This document shows, piece after piece, positions 41,893-51,311 of a stretch of DNA of 64,000 nt; position 1 is the stretch's first letter; the number at the start of each line of letters is the position of its first letter. A program made the translations under genes and the position numbers. The DNA lies in assembly GCF_001908185.1 (NCBI RefSeq), contig NZ_LGHM01000026.1, forward strand, positions 22,653-86,652, read 5' to 3'. The notes beneath the pieces are model-generated. The model was not told the origin of the DNA, did no database searches, and was given only the letters and a program-made list of their open reading frames with translations. This DNA is from Bradyrhizobium sp. AS23.2 (GTDB lineage: Bacteria; Pseudomonadota; Alphaproteobacteria; Rhizobiales; Xanthobacteraceae).

Positions 41893-42282
41893 CTACACCG
41901 GCGTGAAGAACGGAAGCGGTGCGCCGTCAGTCGGCTTGAACACCACCTTCACCTTCTGGCCGATCTTCAGCTTCTCGAGATCGCAATCGACGAAGTTGGT
42001 CTGCACCGACGGGCCTTCCTTCAGCGTGACGTAGCCGATCGCATAGGGACCTGTCGGCGACTTCCGCATCAGGCTGTAGGTGTAAATCGTGCCCTCGCCC
42101 GAGGACTCCTCCCACACCGTCTTGTCGGAGTAGCAGAACGGGCAGATCGAACGCGGGAAATAATGCGCTTCGCCGCACGCGGTGCAGCGCTTGATCATGA
42201 ACTTGCCCTGCTTGGCCGAGTCCCAGAACGCTGCGGTCTCCGGATTGGTCACCGGGGCCGGATATTTCTTTGCTTCGCTCAT
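41893..42282 (-). CDS. DUF35 OB-fold zinc-ribbon protein
   Basis: 129 aa. The zinc ribbon FMIKRCTACGEAHYFPRSIC with the following PFCYSD carries four Cys, and an OB-fold runs from GTIYTYSLMRKSPTGPYAIG to VKVVFKPTDGAPLPFF. DUF35 proteins dock onto thiolase-like enzymes as acyl-CoA binding partners. Its ATG overlaps the thiolase stop by one base (TGATG), which fixes the pair as a functional unit. Confidence 0.92.
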   Translation of the reverse strand: MSEAKKYPAPVTNPETAAFWDSAKQGKFMIKRCTACGEAHYFPRSICPFCYSDKTVWEESSGEGTIYTYSLMRKSPTGPYAIGYVTLKEGPSVQTNFVDCDLEKLKIGQKVKVVFKPTDGAPLPFFTPV

Positions 42283-43439
42283 CACACGCGCTCCAGAATG
42301 GCAGTCGAGGCGGCGTGGCGGACGCCGAGAAGGCCGCCGGTGCCGTGGGCGATGGCGACATCGCAATTCTTGACCTGCACCTTCGGATGCGCCTCGCCGC
42401 GCAGCTGCCTGACGGCCTCGATGATCTTGGTCATGCCGCCGCGATTGACGGGATGGTTGCTGCAGAGGCCGCCACCGTCGGTGTTGAACGGCAGCTTGCC
42501 GACGCCCGAGATCAGGTTGCCGTCGGCGACGAACTTGCCGCCCTCGCCCTTCTTGCAGAAACCGAGGTCTTCGAGCTGCATCAGCACCGTGATGGTGAAG
42601 CTGTCGTAGATCGACGCGTATTTGATGTCCTTCGGCGTAATCCCGGCTTCCTCGAACGCGCGCGGACCGGACCAGACACCCGCGGAGTAAGTGAGATCGA
42701 GATCCTTGCCGCCGCGCGGCCCCTTCATCGCCTCGCCATGGCCGATCAGCTTGACCAGCGGCTTCTTCAGGCTCTTGGCGATCTCGGGCGTCGTCACGAT
42801 CAGCGCGCCGCCGCCGTCGGAGACGACGCAGCAGTCCATGCGATGCAGCGGATCGGAGATCATCGGCGAGTTCAACACGTCCTCGACGGTGACGACGTCC
42901 TTGAGCATCGCATGCGGATTGTATTGCGCGTGATGCGAGGCCGCGACCTTGATCCAGGCGAGCTGCTCGCTTGTGGTGCCGTAGTCGTGCATGTGGCGCA
43001 TGGCACACATGCCATAGGCATTGTGCGTGGTCGCGCCGTAAGCGGACTCGAAATCGACCTCGGCGCCCGCCGCGCGCGGCGGCATCACCCCGGTGCGCGG
43101 CTTGCCGGCGAGCGTGATCAGCGCGATCGAGCACTTGCCCGCCGCGATCGCTTCAGCCGCATGGCCGAGATGGATGATGTAGGAACAGCCACCGGTTTCG
43201 GTGGAATCGACGTGGCGGAGCTTCTTGGTGTTCAGGCCGAGATAGTCGACCATCGGCCAGGCGCCGCCGGGCGCGTCACCCGCGCAGAAATAGCCGTCGA
43301 TATCGTCCTTGCTGAGCCCGGCATCCTCGATCGCGCCCTTGGCGACCTCGGCATGGAGCTGGGCGGTGGATTTGTCCGGCGCATGCCGGGTCGGGTGTTC
43401 GTAGATCCCGGCAATGTAGGCTTTGCCCTTGATGGTCAA
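42282..43439 (-). CDS. Thiolase-like enzyme (SCPx/acetyl-CoA acetyltransferase family)
   Basis: 385 aa from a TTG start at 43439 with GGAG upstream; no suitable ATG. KAYIAGIYEHPTRHAPDKST begins the fold. The active-site regions are STETGGCSYIIHLGHAAEAI, GGGLCSNHPVNRGGM and VAIAHGTGGLLGVRHAAS. The Cys in GGCSYIIH may or may not be the nucleophile; by eye the position of the classical Cys could be the preceding Gly, as in the DUF35-dependent retro-aldolases of sterol side-chain degradation. Biochemical type therefore open between thiolase and retro-aldolase. Confidence 0.88.
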   Translation of the reverse strand: MTIKGKAYIAGIYEHPTRHAPDKSTAQLHAEVAKGAIEDAGLSKDDIDGYFCAGDAPGGAWPMVDYLGLNTKKLRHVDSTETGGCSYIIHLGHAAEAIAAGKCSIALITLAGKPRTGVMPPRAAGAEVDFESAYGATTHNAYGMCAMRHMHDYGTTSEQLAWIKVAASHHAQYNPHAMLKDVVTVEDVLNSPMISDPLHRMDCCVVSDGGGALIVTTPEIAKSLKKPLVKLIGHGEAMKGPRGGKDLDLTYSAGVWSGPRAFEEAGITPKDIKYASIYDSFTITVLMQLEDLGFCKKGEGGKFVADGNLISGVGKLPFNTDGGGLCSNHPVNRGGMTKIIEAVRQLRGEAHPKVQVKNCDVAIAHGTGGLLGVRHAASTAILERV

Positions 43440-43558
43440 AACAGAGGTCTCCGCTCGCGTTTCTTCTTGCTCCGTTTTTCTGAACCGCGGTGGGCTGATT
43501 GGCAAGCGCGGAAATATTCCGTCGGGCGAGAGGGTAGCGGGTGGGCGCAAGTGATGCC

Positions 43559-43697
43559 CTCGTGTCCCGGACGCGCTGCAACGCGTTGGCGTTGCTGCGC
43601 AGAGCCGGGACCCATGCCGCCGCGCACATCGTTTTAACGTGGGCCCCGGCTCCGCAGCGCACCGCTAAGAGGCGTTGCGCTGCGTCCGGGGCACGAG
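43559..43697. repeat. CTCGTGTCCCGGACGC palindromic repeat
   Basis: Outer arms CTCGTGTCCCGGACGC and GCGTCCGGGGCACGAG are complementary with few mismatches; inner arms include GCAACGCGTTGGCGTTGC. Confidence 0.7.
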
Positions 43698-43949
43698 AGC
43701 TTCGGTCGCCCAGAATCGTAAAGGTGTTTTGCCCGACGACACAACGATTTTCTATTTGGCGAAAGCAACCCCATGCACAGTAGAACGGCGATTGATTTCA
43801 AACAGAAAATCGTAGGGTGGGTTAGCGCAGCGGCTGCGCGAAGCGCAGTCGCTCGGCGTAACCCACCTCTTTCGTTTCCGCGGTGGCAGAAGTGGTGGGT
43901 TACGCTGCGCTAACCCACCCTACAAGACTGGGTTCGAGGCGAGACCGCC
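43698..43949. other. Gap between thiolase and oxidoreductase genes
   Basis: Besides the repeat at 43812-43923 there is nothing gene-like. An AT-rich segment at 43738-43812 could hold the thiolase operon promoter. Confidence 0.4.
43812..43923. repeat. GTAGGGTGGGTTAGC palindromic repeat
   Basis: Perfect terminal arms GTAGGGTGGGTTAGCGC / GCGCTAACCCACCCTAC, with a second inner copy of the GTGGGTTACG motif pair. Confidence 0.85.
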
Positions 43950-46900
43950 CTACTCCGCCGCGATCTGGCGCGGCGCGGGCGGCGGATTGGCCAAGTCTGC
44001 GGCGAGCTGGGCGTAGCGGGCCTTGGCGTCGGCAACCGCCTTCTCCTTCACCGGGCCGTAGCCGCGGATGCGGTCGGGCAGCGAGAGCAGCTCGACGGCG
44101 GTGTCGACGGTGACCGGCGACAACAGGCCGAGCACGGTGGCGACGTCCTTCTCGTAGCCGGCGATCAGGTCGCGCTCGAGCTTGCGGTCGGCGCTGCGGC
44201 CGAAGATGTCCAGTGGCGTGCCGCGCAGGAACCTGAACTTCGCCAGCACGCGGAACACGTTCAGCATCCACGGGCCGAAGGCGCGCTTCTTCGGGCGCCC
44301 CAGCGCATCGACGCCGCTCGCCAGGATCGGCGGGGCGAGATTGAAGTTGAACTTGAAGTCGCCCTCGAACTGGTCGCGGAGCTGCTGCTCGAAGGCGCCG
44401 TCGGTGAAGAGGCGCGCGACTTCATATTCGTCCTTGTAGGCCAGCAGCTTGGCGTAGTTGACCGCGACCGCGCGCGGCAGCGCTTCGTCATAACCGCCCT
44501 GCTTCGCGGCGTCGCGAACCTGATCGACCAGCTTGCGATAACGCTTGGCGAGACGGCCGTTCTGGTAGGCGGTCAGATGCTTGGCGCGATGCTCGATGAC
44601 CTCGTCCAGCGTCATCGCGTCCAGCGTCTTCGGCGCGACGACCGCGTCCGTCCCCTTCAGCATGTCCGCGAGGCGCGCGGGGTCGGCGACCGCGAGGCGA
44701 CCCAGGCGGAAGGCTTCCTTGTTCATCTTGACCGAGACGCCGTTGACCTCGATCGCCTGCTCGATCGCTTCAGCCGACAGCGGCAGCAGGCCCTTCTGAT
44801 AGGCGTAGCCCATCATCATCATGTTGGTGGCGATGGAGTCGCCGAGAAGCTGCTCGGCCGGCTTGGTGAAATCGAAGAAGACGGAGTCCTTATGCAAGGC
44901 CGTCTCCAGCACCGCGTTCAGCTTGCGGGTCTGGAAGTTGAAGTCGCGGTTGAGGACGAAATCTGCGGTGGGAATGACGTGGCTGTTGATGATGCCGCGG
45001 GTGCGGCTGGTGTCGCAGAGCGAGATCGTGTCCTTGGCAACCGCGACCACCTCGTCGGCGGCAAGCACCACGTCGGCCGTTCCGGTGACGATCCGCGAGC
45101 AGGTCACCTCGGCCGGATGATCCGACAGGCGGACGTGGCTCAGCACCGCCCCGCCCTTTTGCGCAAGGCCCGACATGTCCAGGATCATCGATGCCTTGCC
45201 CTCGATATGAGCGGCCATGCCGAGCAGCGCACCGATGGTCAGCACACCGGTGCCGCCGACACCGCCGACGGCGATGTTATAGGGCTTGTCGAGCGCCGGG
45301 CGCGAGGCCGGCTCGGGCAGCGCGCCGATGTCAGAGAGATCGGCCGGCGCGCGGTGGCGCGGCTTTCCGCCGTCGATGGTGACGAAGGACGGGCAGAAGC
45401 CTTTCAGGCAGGAATAGTCCTTGTTGCAGGAGGACTGGTTGATGGCGCGCTTGCGTCCGAACTCGGTCTCCAGCGGCTCGACCGAGATGCAGTTCGACTG
45501 CGCCGAGCAGTCGCCGCAGCCTTCGCAGACCGCCGGATTGATCATGACGCGGCGCGCCGGATCCTCCATCAAGCCGCGCTTGCGGCGGCGACGCTTCTCG
45601 GCGGCGCAGGTTTGCACGAACACGATCGCGGACGTGCCCTTGAACTCCCGGCACATCTTCATGACGTGGTCGAGCTCGTCGCGGTGATATTTCTTCACGC
45701 CCGGCGCGATGGTGTCGGCCGGATAGGCGTCGGGCGCCTCCGAGACCAGATAGATCTCGCGGATGCCCTCGGCGTGGAGCTGGTAGGTGATCTGCTGCGG
45801 CGAGAGATCGCCGTCATGGCGCTGGCCGCCGGTCATGGCGACGGCGTCGTTGTAGAGGATCTTGTAGGTGATATTCGTCTTGGAGGCGACCGCCTGGCGG
45901 ATGGCGAGAAGGCCCGAGTGGAAATAGGTGCCGTCGCCGAGATTCGCGAAAATGTGGTTCTCGTTTGTGAAGGGCGCGATGCCGACCCACGGCACGCCCT
46001 CGCCGCCCATATGCGTAAAGGTCTCGGTCGAGCGGTCCATCCACAGCGCCATGAAGTGGCAACCGATGCCGGCGAGCGCGCGGCTGCCTTCCGGCACTTT
46101 GGTCGAGGTGTTGTGCGGGCAGCCGGAGCAGAAATACGGAACGCGAGAGACCGGCGCGACCGCCTGCATTTGCGTCGCCTGACGGCCGTTGAACCAGTCG
46201 GCCTTGGCGCGGAGCATCTCCGCGATCTCGGGGTTGAGATTAAGTCGGAGAAGCCGCTCGGTGAGCGAGGTCGCAAGCGAGGCGACGCTGAGCTCGGCCG
46301 AAAAGGTCAGGAAGCGCTTGTCGTGCTCGTCCATCTTGCCGACGATGCGCGGGCGGACGTCGTCGCGCCAGTTGAACAGCTCCTGCTTGACCTGGTTCTC
46401 GACGATCTCGCGCCGTTCCTCGATGATGAAGATTTCCTCGAGCCCGACCGCGAACTGGCGCACGCCTTCAGGCTCGAGCGGCCAGGGCATACCGATCTTG
46501 TAGAGGCGAAGGCCGATCTTGGCGGCGACCTGCTCGGTGATGCCGAGCTCGCGCAGCGCCTGCCGCACGTCCTCATAGCTCTTGCCTGATGCCATGATGC
46601 CGAAGCGGGCGTTCGGCGAATCCATGGTGATGCGGTTGACCTTGTTGGCGCGCGCAAAGGCGATCGCGGCAAAGCCCTTGTAGTCCTGCAGGCGCCGATC
46701 CTGCTCGAAGCGGTCGTCGGGCCAGCGGAGGTTGAGGCCGCCGGGCGGCAGCTCGAAATCGGAGGGGATGATGAAGGGCTTCATTTCGTCGGTGAGGTCG
46801 ATCTCGGCGGTGGTCTCCACCGTCTCCGTGATCACCTTCATGCCGACCCAACAGCCCGAGTAGCGCGACATCGCGATGCCGAGCAGGCCCATCTCGATCA

Positions 46901-47441
46901 TCTCGTGGATGCTCGAGGGATAGAGATACGGCATCAGCGCCGAGATGAAGGCATGGTCGGACTGATGCGGGACGGTCGAGGATTTTGCGCCGTGGTCGTC
47001 GCCGGCAAGGCACAGCACGCCGCCGTTCTTGGCCGAGCCAGCGGCATTGCCGTGGCGGAACACGTCGCCGCAGCGGTCGACGCCGGGGCCCTTGCCGTAC
47101 CAGATGCCGACCACGCCGTCGTACTTGGCGCCGGGCGAGAGATTGAGCTGCTGCGAGCCCCAGACCGCCGTCGCGGCCAAATCCTCGTTCACGCCGGGCT
47201 GGAACTTGATGTTGTACTGTTCGAGATGCTTGCGGGCGGCGAACAGCTGCTGGTCGTAGCCGCCGAGCGGCGAGCCGCGATAGCCGGAGATGAAGCCCGC
47301 GGTGTTGAGGCCGTTGGCGCGGTCGCGCCGGATCTGGGCCATCGGCAGGCGGACCAGGGCCTGGATGCCCGTGGTGAAGACGTGTCCGGTTTCCTGGGTG
47401 TATTTTTGATCGAGACTGATCGGACCCTGGTTGATGCCCAT
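43950..47441 (-). CDS. Indolepyruvate ferredoxin oxidoreductase, fused alpha/beta/gamma
   Basis: 1163 aa. Oxidatively decarboxylates aryl-pyruvates (or related 2-oxo acids) to acyl-CoA with ferredoxin. The N-terminal pyrimidine-binding part has GFISGYRGSPLGGYDQQL. The thiamine diphosphate domain has GDGTYFHSGLLAIRQAV with NDAVAMTGGQ. A 4Fe-4S region follows with CEGCGDCSAQSNC and CNKDYSCLKGFC, and the C-terminal gamma-type domain begins AVGGVGGTGVLTIGALLGMA. The long single chain is typical of alpha- and betaproteobacteria. It probably serves aromatic amino acid catabolism and stands alone, divergent from the cytochrome gene. Confidence 0.95.
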   Translation of the reverse strand: MGINQGPISLDQKYTQETGHVFTTGIQALVRLPMAQIRRDRANGLNTAGFISGYRGSPLGGYDQQLFAARKHLEQYNIKFQPGVNEDLAATAVWGSQQLNLSPGAKYDGVVGIWYGKGPGVDRCGDVFRHGNAAGSAKNGGVLCLAGDDHGAKSSTVPHQSDHAFISALMPYLYPSSIHEMIEMGLLGIAMSRYSGCWVGMKVITETVETTAEIDLTDEMKPFIIPSDFELPPGGLNLRWPDDRFEQDRRLQDYKGFAAIAFARANKVNRITMDSPNARFGIMASGKSYEDVRQALRELGITEQVAAKIGLRLYKIGMPWPLEPEGVRQFAVGLEEIFIIEERREIVENQVKQELFNWRDDVRPRIVGKMDEHDKRFLTFSAELSVASLATSLTERLLRLNLNPEIAEMLRAKADWFNGRQATQMQAVAPVSRVPYFCSGCPHNTSTKVPEGSRALAGIGCHFMALWMDRSTETFTHMGGEGVPWVGIAPFTNENHIFANLGDGTYFHSGLLAIRQAVASKTNITYKILYNDAVAMTGGQRHDGDLSPQQITYQLHAEGIREIYLVSEAPDAYPADTIAPGVKKYHRDELDHVMKMCREFKGTSAIVFVQTCAAEKRRRRKRGLMEDPARRVMINPAVCEGCGDCSAQSNCISVEPLETEFGRKRAINQSSCNKDYSCLKGFCPSFVTIDGGKPRHRAPADLSDIGALPEPASRPALDKPYNIAVGGVGGTGVLTIGALLGMAAHIEGKASMILDMSGLAQKGGAVLSHVRLSDHPAEVTCSRIVTGTADVVLAADEVVAVAKDTISLCDTSRTRGIINSHVIPTADFVLNRDFNFQTRKLNAVLETALHKDSVFFDFTKPAEQLLGDSIATNMMMMGYAYQKGLLPLSAEAIEQAIEVNGVSVKMNKEAFRLGRLAVADPARLADMLKGTDAVVAPKTLDAMTLDEVIEHRAKHLTAYQNGRLAKRYRKLVDQVRDAAKQGGYDEALPRAVAVNYAKLLAYKDEYEVARLFTDGAFEQQLRDQFEGDFKFNFNLAPPILASGVDALGRPKKRAFGPWMLNVFRVLAKFRFLRGTPLDIFGRSADRKLERDLIAGYEKDVATVLGLLSPVTVDTAVELLSLPDRIRGYGPVKEKAVADAKARYAQLAADLANPPPAPRQIAAE

Positions 47442-47715
47442 GTTTACCGCCCTATTCAGGTCTTGCTGACTTAAGCCGTTGCCTGCCCGTTGTTTTTAGC
47501 TAGGGCGCGCCGACCACCTGTGCCACTTTATGTCGGATATTTAACGCTCCGCATCACAAATCTGGACCAAACGGAGCGCCGGGCAAAGATCGCAATTTCG
47601 TGGCTGCGAGGCGTCACGCATTTTCGATTTGTGTCACCATACCCCCGCCGTCGCGAAATGACGTGACGCTCCTATCACGCGGGATGACGTCGATTGGTCG
47701 CAGGAGAGGCTTTCG
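47442..47715. other. Divergent promoter region
   Basis: 274 bases between the oxidoreductase and the cytochrome genes. An inverted repeat CGCTCCG (47545-47551)/CGGAGCG (47572-47578) with a 20-base spacer stands out, but no known regulator matches it. Confidence 0.4.
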
Positions 47716-48942
47716 ATGCGGACGATTCTGGCTGGCTGGGCTCTTGTGGGTTTGGCATTGTGCAGTGCGGTTGCGAGTGCAGCCCTCGCCGCCGAGCCGA
47801 CGCCGGAGCTGATCGCCCAGGGCAAAACGCTGGTCGAGGCCGGCGACTGCGCGGGCTGCCACACCGCCGATCCGGCGAAGCCGTTCGCGGGCGGCAAGCG
47901 CATCGACACGCCCTTCGGCGCGATCTATACGCCAAACCTGACGCCTGACCGCGACACCGGCATCGGCGCCTGGACGGACGCCGATTTCACCCGCGCCCTG
48001 CGCTACGGCATCGCGCCTGACGGCTCCAACTACTACCCGGCCTTCCCCTACCCTTACTTCACGCGGATGACCAAGGACGACACGCTGGCGATCCGCGCCT
48101 ATCTCGGAACGCTCGCGGCCGTCACCAGCCGCAACAAGCCACCGGAGCTGCGTTGGCCGTTCACTCATCGCGGGCTGATGCGGGTCTGGAACTTCATGTA
48201 TTTCAAGCCCGGCCTGTTCGAGCCGGACCAGAGCCAGAGCGCATCCTGGAATCGCGGCGGCTATCTTGTCACCGGGCTCGGCCATTGCGGCGCCTGCCAC
48301 ACTCCGAAGAACTATTTTGGCGCGGACAAGCAGGCGCAGGCGCTGTCGGGCAACGAGGTCGGCGGCTGGTACGCGCCAAGACTCGATGGCGCGACCCGCG
48401 CCGGGCTGAAATCATGGAGCGTCGAGGACGTCGCCGAATATCTGCAAAGCGGACGCAACCCCAAAAGCCATGCCGACGGGCCGATGGCCGAGGTCGTCGT
48501 CCACTCGACGTCGAAGATGAGCGATGCCGACGTGCATGCGATCGCGGTTTACTTGAAGAGCCTGCCGCCGGTGCGGCGCGAGACGATCGTGACGCCGCCT
48601 GACGATGCCGAAATGAAAGCCGGCCAGGCTGTCTACGCAAAACTCTGCATCGCCTGCCATGAGGCCGACGGCTCTGGTGCGCCGCGCATCTATCCGCCGC
48701 TGCCCGCCAACGCGCTGCTGCAATCGGTCAATCCATCCTCCACCCTGCGGATCATTCTCGACGGCGCACACAGCGTGACGACGCCGCGCGCGCCCAACGC
48801 CGGCGAGATGCCAGCCTATGCCAGGCAATTGTCCGACGAGGAGGTCGCGGCGGTGACCAACTACATCCGCAATTCCTGGGGCAACGCGTCACCGCTGGTG
48901 ACGCCGGCGCAGGTGGCGAAAGCGCGGAAGCAGGAGCCGTAG
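47716..48942 (+). CDS. Triheme cytochrome c (alcohol dehydrogenase-type subunit)
   Basis: 408 aa with a signal peptide (WALVGLALCSAVASAALA). Three heme sites: CAGCH at residues 45-49, CGACH near 191 and CIACH near 317. NLTPDRDTGIGAWTDADFTR and MPAYARQLSDEEVAAVTNYI are the usual surroundings in membrane-associated cytochrome c subunits of PQQ or flavin dehydrogenases. It would carry electrons from a periplasmic dehydrogenase to the respiratory chain. No dehydrogenase subunit is adjacent. GGAGAGGC precedes the ATG. Confidence 0.93.
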   Translation: MRTILAGWALVGLALCSAVASAALAAEPTPELIAQGKTLVEAGDCAGCHTADPAKPFAGGKRIDTPFGAIYTPNLTPDRDTGIGAWTDADFTRALRYGIAPDGSNYYPAFPYPYFTRMTKDDTLAIRAYLGTLAAVTSRNKPPELRWPFTHRGLMRVWNFMYFKPGLFEPDQSQSASWNRGGYLVTGLGHCGACHTPKNYFGADKQAQALSGNEVGGWYAPRLDGATRAGLKSWSVEDVAEYLQSGRNPKSHADGPMAEVVVHSTSKMSDADVHAIAVYLKSLPPVRRETIVTPPDDAEMKAGQAVYAKLCIACHEADGSGAPRIYPPLPANALLQSVNPSSTLRIILDGAHSVTTPRAPNAGEMPAYARQLSDEEVAAVTNYIRNSWGNASPLVTPAQVAKARKQEP

Positions 48943-48960
48943 TTAATAGGGCCTTTCTCC

Positions 48961-49039
48961 GTCATTGCGAGCGCAGCGAAGCAATCCAGAGTCCCTCCGC
49001 GGAAAGATGCGGGATTGCTTCGCTGCCCTCGCAATGACG
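48961..49039. repeat. GTCATTGCGAGCGCAGCG repeat, copy 1
   Basis: Starts GTCATTGCGAGCGCAGCGAA and ends CTCGCAATGAC; other copies at 52105 (left half only) and 61139. Confidence 0.85.
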
Positions 49040-49067
49040 ACGTGGATGGAGCGTGAAAGAAACGCAA

Positions 49068-49709
49068 CTACCGCTCCTCGTCTTCCGTGAACACGAATTT
49101 CGGCATCTCCCATTTGTAGCGCACCGCGAGGAGGCGGAAGCTGACGCCGAGGACGAAAGTCAAAATCGTCCAGAGCTCCGCGTTGAGCTTGAGGCCGAAG
49201 GCGGTGGCGTAGAACAGCCCCGTCACGACCGAGACACTGGCGTAGAGCTCGGAGCGAAACAACAGCGGCACATCGTTGCAGAGCACGTCGCGAAAGACAC
49301 CGCCGGCGCAGCCTGTCACCATGCCGGAGACGATGACGATCGGCAGCGAGGCATCCATCTGCCAGGCGACGTTGCAACCGGCCATGGTGAAGACGACGAG
49401 GCCGATGGCGTCGAGCACGATGAAGGCGACTTTCAGCCGGTGCACGAGGCGCGCCATCAAAATGGTGACGAAGGCCGCGCCGCCGGCCAGCGCGAGATAA
49501 ACGGGGTTCGCAACCCAGGCCAGCGGATAGTGTCCGAGGAGGAGATCGCGCAGCGTGCCGCCACCGAGCGCGGTGATGCAGCCGAGGAAGCAGACGCCGA
49601 GCCAGTCCATGCTGCGCCGGCCAGCCGCAAGCGCGGCCGTCATGCCCTGCGCGGCGACCGCAACCAGCGACAGGAAATACAATACGCTGTCGCTCTCCAT
49701 GCTCCACAT
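49068..49709 (-). CDS. TRIC/UPF0126-family membrane protein
   Basis: 213 aa, seven predicted spans. The duplicated signature is clear: GCITALGGGTLRDLLLG in the first repeat and MVTGCAGGVFRDVLCNDVPL in the second, each with GGxxRD. The family forms trimeric cation (potassium) channels. The start at 49709 is set by GGAACAAGACG upstream and the hydrophobic onset (SDSVLYFLSLVAVAAQGM). Divergent from the next gene. Confidence 0.92.
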   Translation of the reverse strand: MWSMESDSVLYFLSLVAVAAQGMTAALAAGRRSMDWLGVCFLGCITALGGGTLRDLLLGHYPLAWVANPVYLALAGGAAFVTILMARLVHRLKVAFIVLDAIGLVVFTMAGCNVAWQMDASLPIVIVSGMVTGCAGGVFRDVLCNDVPLLFRSELYASVSVVTGLFYATAFGLKLNAELWTILTFVLGVSFRLLAVRYKWEMPKFVFTEDEER

Positions 49710-49874
49710 CGTCTTGTTCCCTATTTCGATGGTGGAACTTACGTCCAGGGTTCCCCAATGAACAGGTTCCCGATTCCCAACGCGAGGGCAACATGCGACG
49801 AAAGCATAAGGGAGCGCGGAACGGAATCTCGCATCTACGGGTTGTCTCACCGCAATCAACGAGGAGACCAATCG

Positions 49875-50270
49875 ATGGCTGACGACCGTTTTCCGAACGA
49901 TCCGTATCGCCCGAACCTCGCCGACGATGAGTATCTTCGCGCGGCGCGCCGCGATGCCGATCTTCAGGCCGATCCCGAGCTTGGCGAAGGCCCCGCCTCC
50001 AGCGGCAAGGTCGCGCTGTTTGCGGTGGCAATAGCCGTGGTGCTGGGCGCCGTGTTCTACGGCCTGAACAACACGAGCACGGGCAACAACCAGGCGAGCA
50101 ACACACCGGCGACGCAGAGCGCTCAGCAGACGCAGCCCGCCAATCCGGCTGCGCCTCCCGGCATGCGCGACGTGACGCCGCGCAACAACGCCGCTCCGGG
50201 CGTGACCACGGGTGCTGCGCCGAGCAAGCCGGCCCCGGATACACAGGCGCCGTCTGACGGCGCGAAGTAA
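49875..50270 (+). CDS. Hypothetical single-span membrane protein
   Basis: 131 aa. The acidic/basic cytoplasmic N-terminus (ADDRFPNDPYRPNLADDEYL) is followed by one span (VALFAVAIAVVLGAVFYGL). A long disordered tail rich in Asn, Thr, Pro and Gln follows (NTSTGNNQASNTPATQSAQQ). GAGGAG precedes the ATG. Conserved in kind among bradyrhizobia, without known function. Confidence 0.75.
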   Translation: MADDRFPNDPYRPNLADDEYLRAARRDADLQADPELGEGPASSGKVALFAVAIAVVLGAVFYGLNNTSTGNNQASNTPATQSAQQTQPANPAAPPGMRDVTPRNNAAPGVTTGAAPSKPAPDTQAPSDGAK

Positions 50271-50280
50271 AACCACAACT

Positions 50281-50402
50281 GTCATCGCCCGGCGTGACCG
50301 GGCGATCCAGTATTCCAGAGACGGCGGAGTTCAAATCGAGAAGCTGCGGCGTACTGGATGCCCCGCCCCAGTGCGCAAGTGCGCACAAGGCGGGGCATGA
50401 CG
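50281..50402. repeat. GTCATCGCCCGGC repeat
   Basis: Begins GTCATCGCCCGGCGTGACCG and ends with GGGGCATGAC; inner arms GATCCAGTA and TACTGGATG pair. Confidence 0.7.
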
Positions 50403-50417
50403 AGGAGCGTAGGAGAA

Positions 50418-50444
50418 AGCGGCGGGACCTCACATCCCGCCGCT
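50418..50444 (-). terminator. Hairpin terminator for the PEP-mutase-like gene
   Basis: 10-bp stem AGCGGCGGGA/TCCCGCCGCT with a 7-base loop, followed in the minus direction by TTTCTCC. Confidence 0.7.
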
Positions 50445-50457
50445 ATTCGTTTGGCCT

Positions 50458-51267
50458 CTAGCTGAACATCTTGTTGAGCTCGCCGCCGGGATAGCCGCTG
50501 CCGAGCTCGGTGAACGTCCCCTTCTCCGCCATCTCCTTCGCAGCGCGCATGAAGCCGCCCCATGCGGCACGCGCGAGCGAGCCGCCGACGCTGATCCGGC
50601 GCACGCCGAGATCGGCGGCTTCCTGCAACGACAGACCGGAGCCACCGATCAGGAGATTGAACGGTTTCGGATGCACCGCCTTCACCACCTCGGCGATGTC
50701 CTCGCGCGTTTTCAGGCCCGGCGCGTAGAGGCAATCGGCGCCGGCATCGGCGTAAGCGGTGAGCCGGTCGATGACGAGCTTGAGATCGGTGACGCCCCAG
50801 AGAAACGCCTCGCAGCGTCCGACCAGCAGCGTGCCGCTGTCGCCGATCGCCTTGCGCGACGCCTTGATGCGTTCGATCGCGAGCGCACGGTCGTAGATCG
50901 GCTTGTCCTTGTCGCCGGTGGAATCCTCGATGGACAGGCCGGCAACGCCGGTGCGCACCCCACGCTCGACATTCTCCGCAACCTTCTCCGGCTCGACCGC
51001 GAAGCCGCCCTCGAAATCCGCGTTGACGGGGATGTCGACCGCCGAGCTCAATGCTGCCAGGTGCTGACAGACGTCTTCCACGGTGACATGGTTGTCGGCC
51101 TTGCCGATGGTCCAGGCAAAGCCCGCGCTCGATGACGCGATCGCCTTGAAACCGAGATGCTGCAACGCCTTGGCGCTGCCGACGTCGACCGGATTGGGCA
51201 GGATGAAGCAGCCGCTCTCATGCATCTTCCTGAATGTCGCGCGCTTGTCAGCGGTTGTCACGTGCAT
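50458..51267 (-). CDS. Isocitrate lyase/PEP mutase superfamily protein
   Basis: 269 aa TIM-barrel. RKMHESGCFILPNPVDVGSA, VNADFEGGFAVEPEKV, GVAGLSIEDSTGD and GRCEAFLWGV follow the order of the carboxyvinyl-phosphonate/2-methylisocitrate lyase group. The D-x-E-G-G-F metal region replaces the DxDTGYG of true mutases, so it is probably a C-C lyase or oxaloacetate hydrolase-like enzyme. The start at 51267 has AAGGGAGAGAAAC. A 20-base tandem repeat lies upstream. Confidence 0.88.
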   Translation of the reverse strand: MHVTTADKRATFRKMHESGCFILPNPVDVGSAKALQHLGFKAIASSSAGFAWTIGKADNHVTVEDVCQHLAALSSAVDIPVNADFEGGFAVEPEKVAENVERGVRTGVAGLSIEDSTGDKDKPIYDRALAIERIKASRKAIGDSGTLLVGRCEAFLWGVTDLKLVIDRLTAYADAGADCLYAPGLKTREDIAEVVKAVHPKPFNLLIGGSGLSLQEAADLGVRRISVGGSLARAAWGGFMRAAKEMAEKGTFTELGSGYPGGELNKMFS

Positions 51268-51311
51268 GTTTCTCTCCCTTGTTGGCCGCGCAGACATAGG
51301 CACGCATTCGG

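Noticed and set aside
44577..46589. A 670-codon open reading on the plus strand inside the oxidoreductase gene
   Set aside because: Antisense to the indolepyruvate oxidoreductase, whose TPP and Fe-S motifs are certain; the translation is rich in Arg, His and Asp repeats typical of antisense frames.
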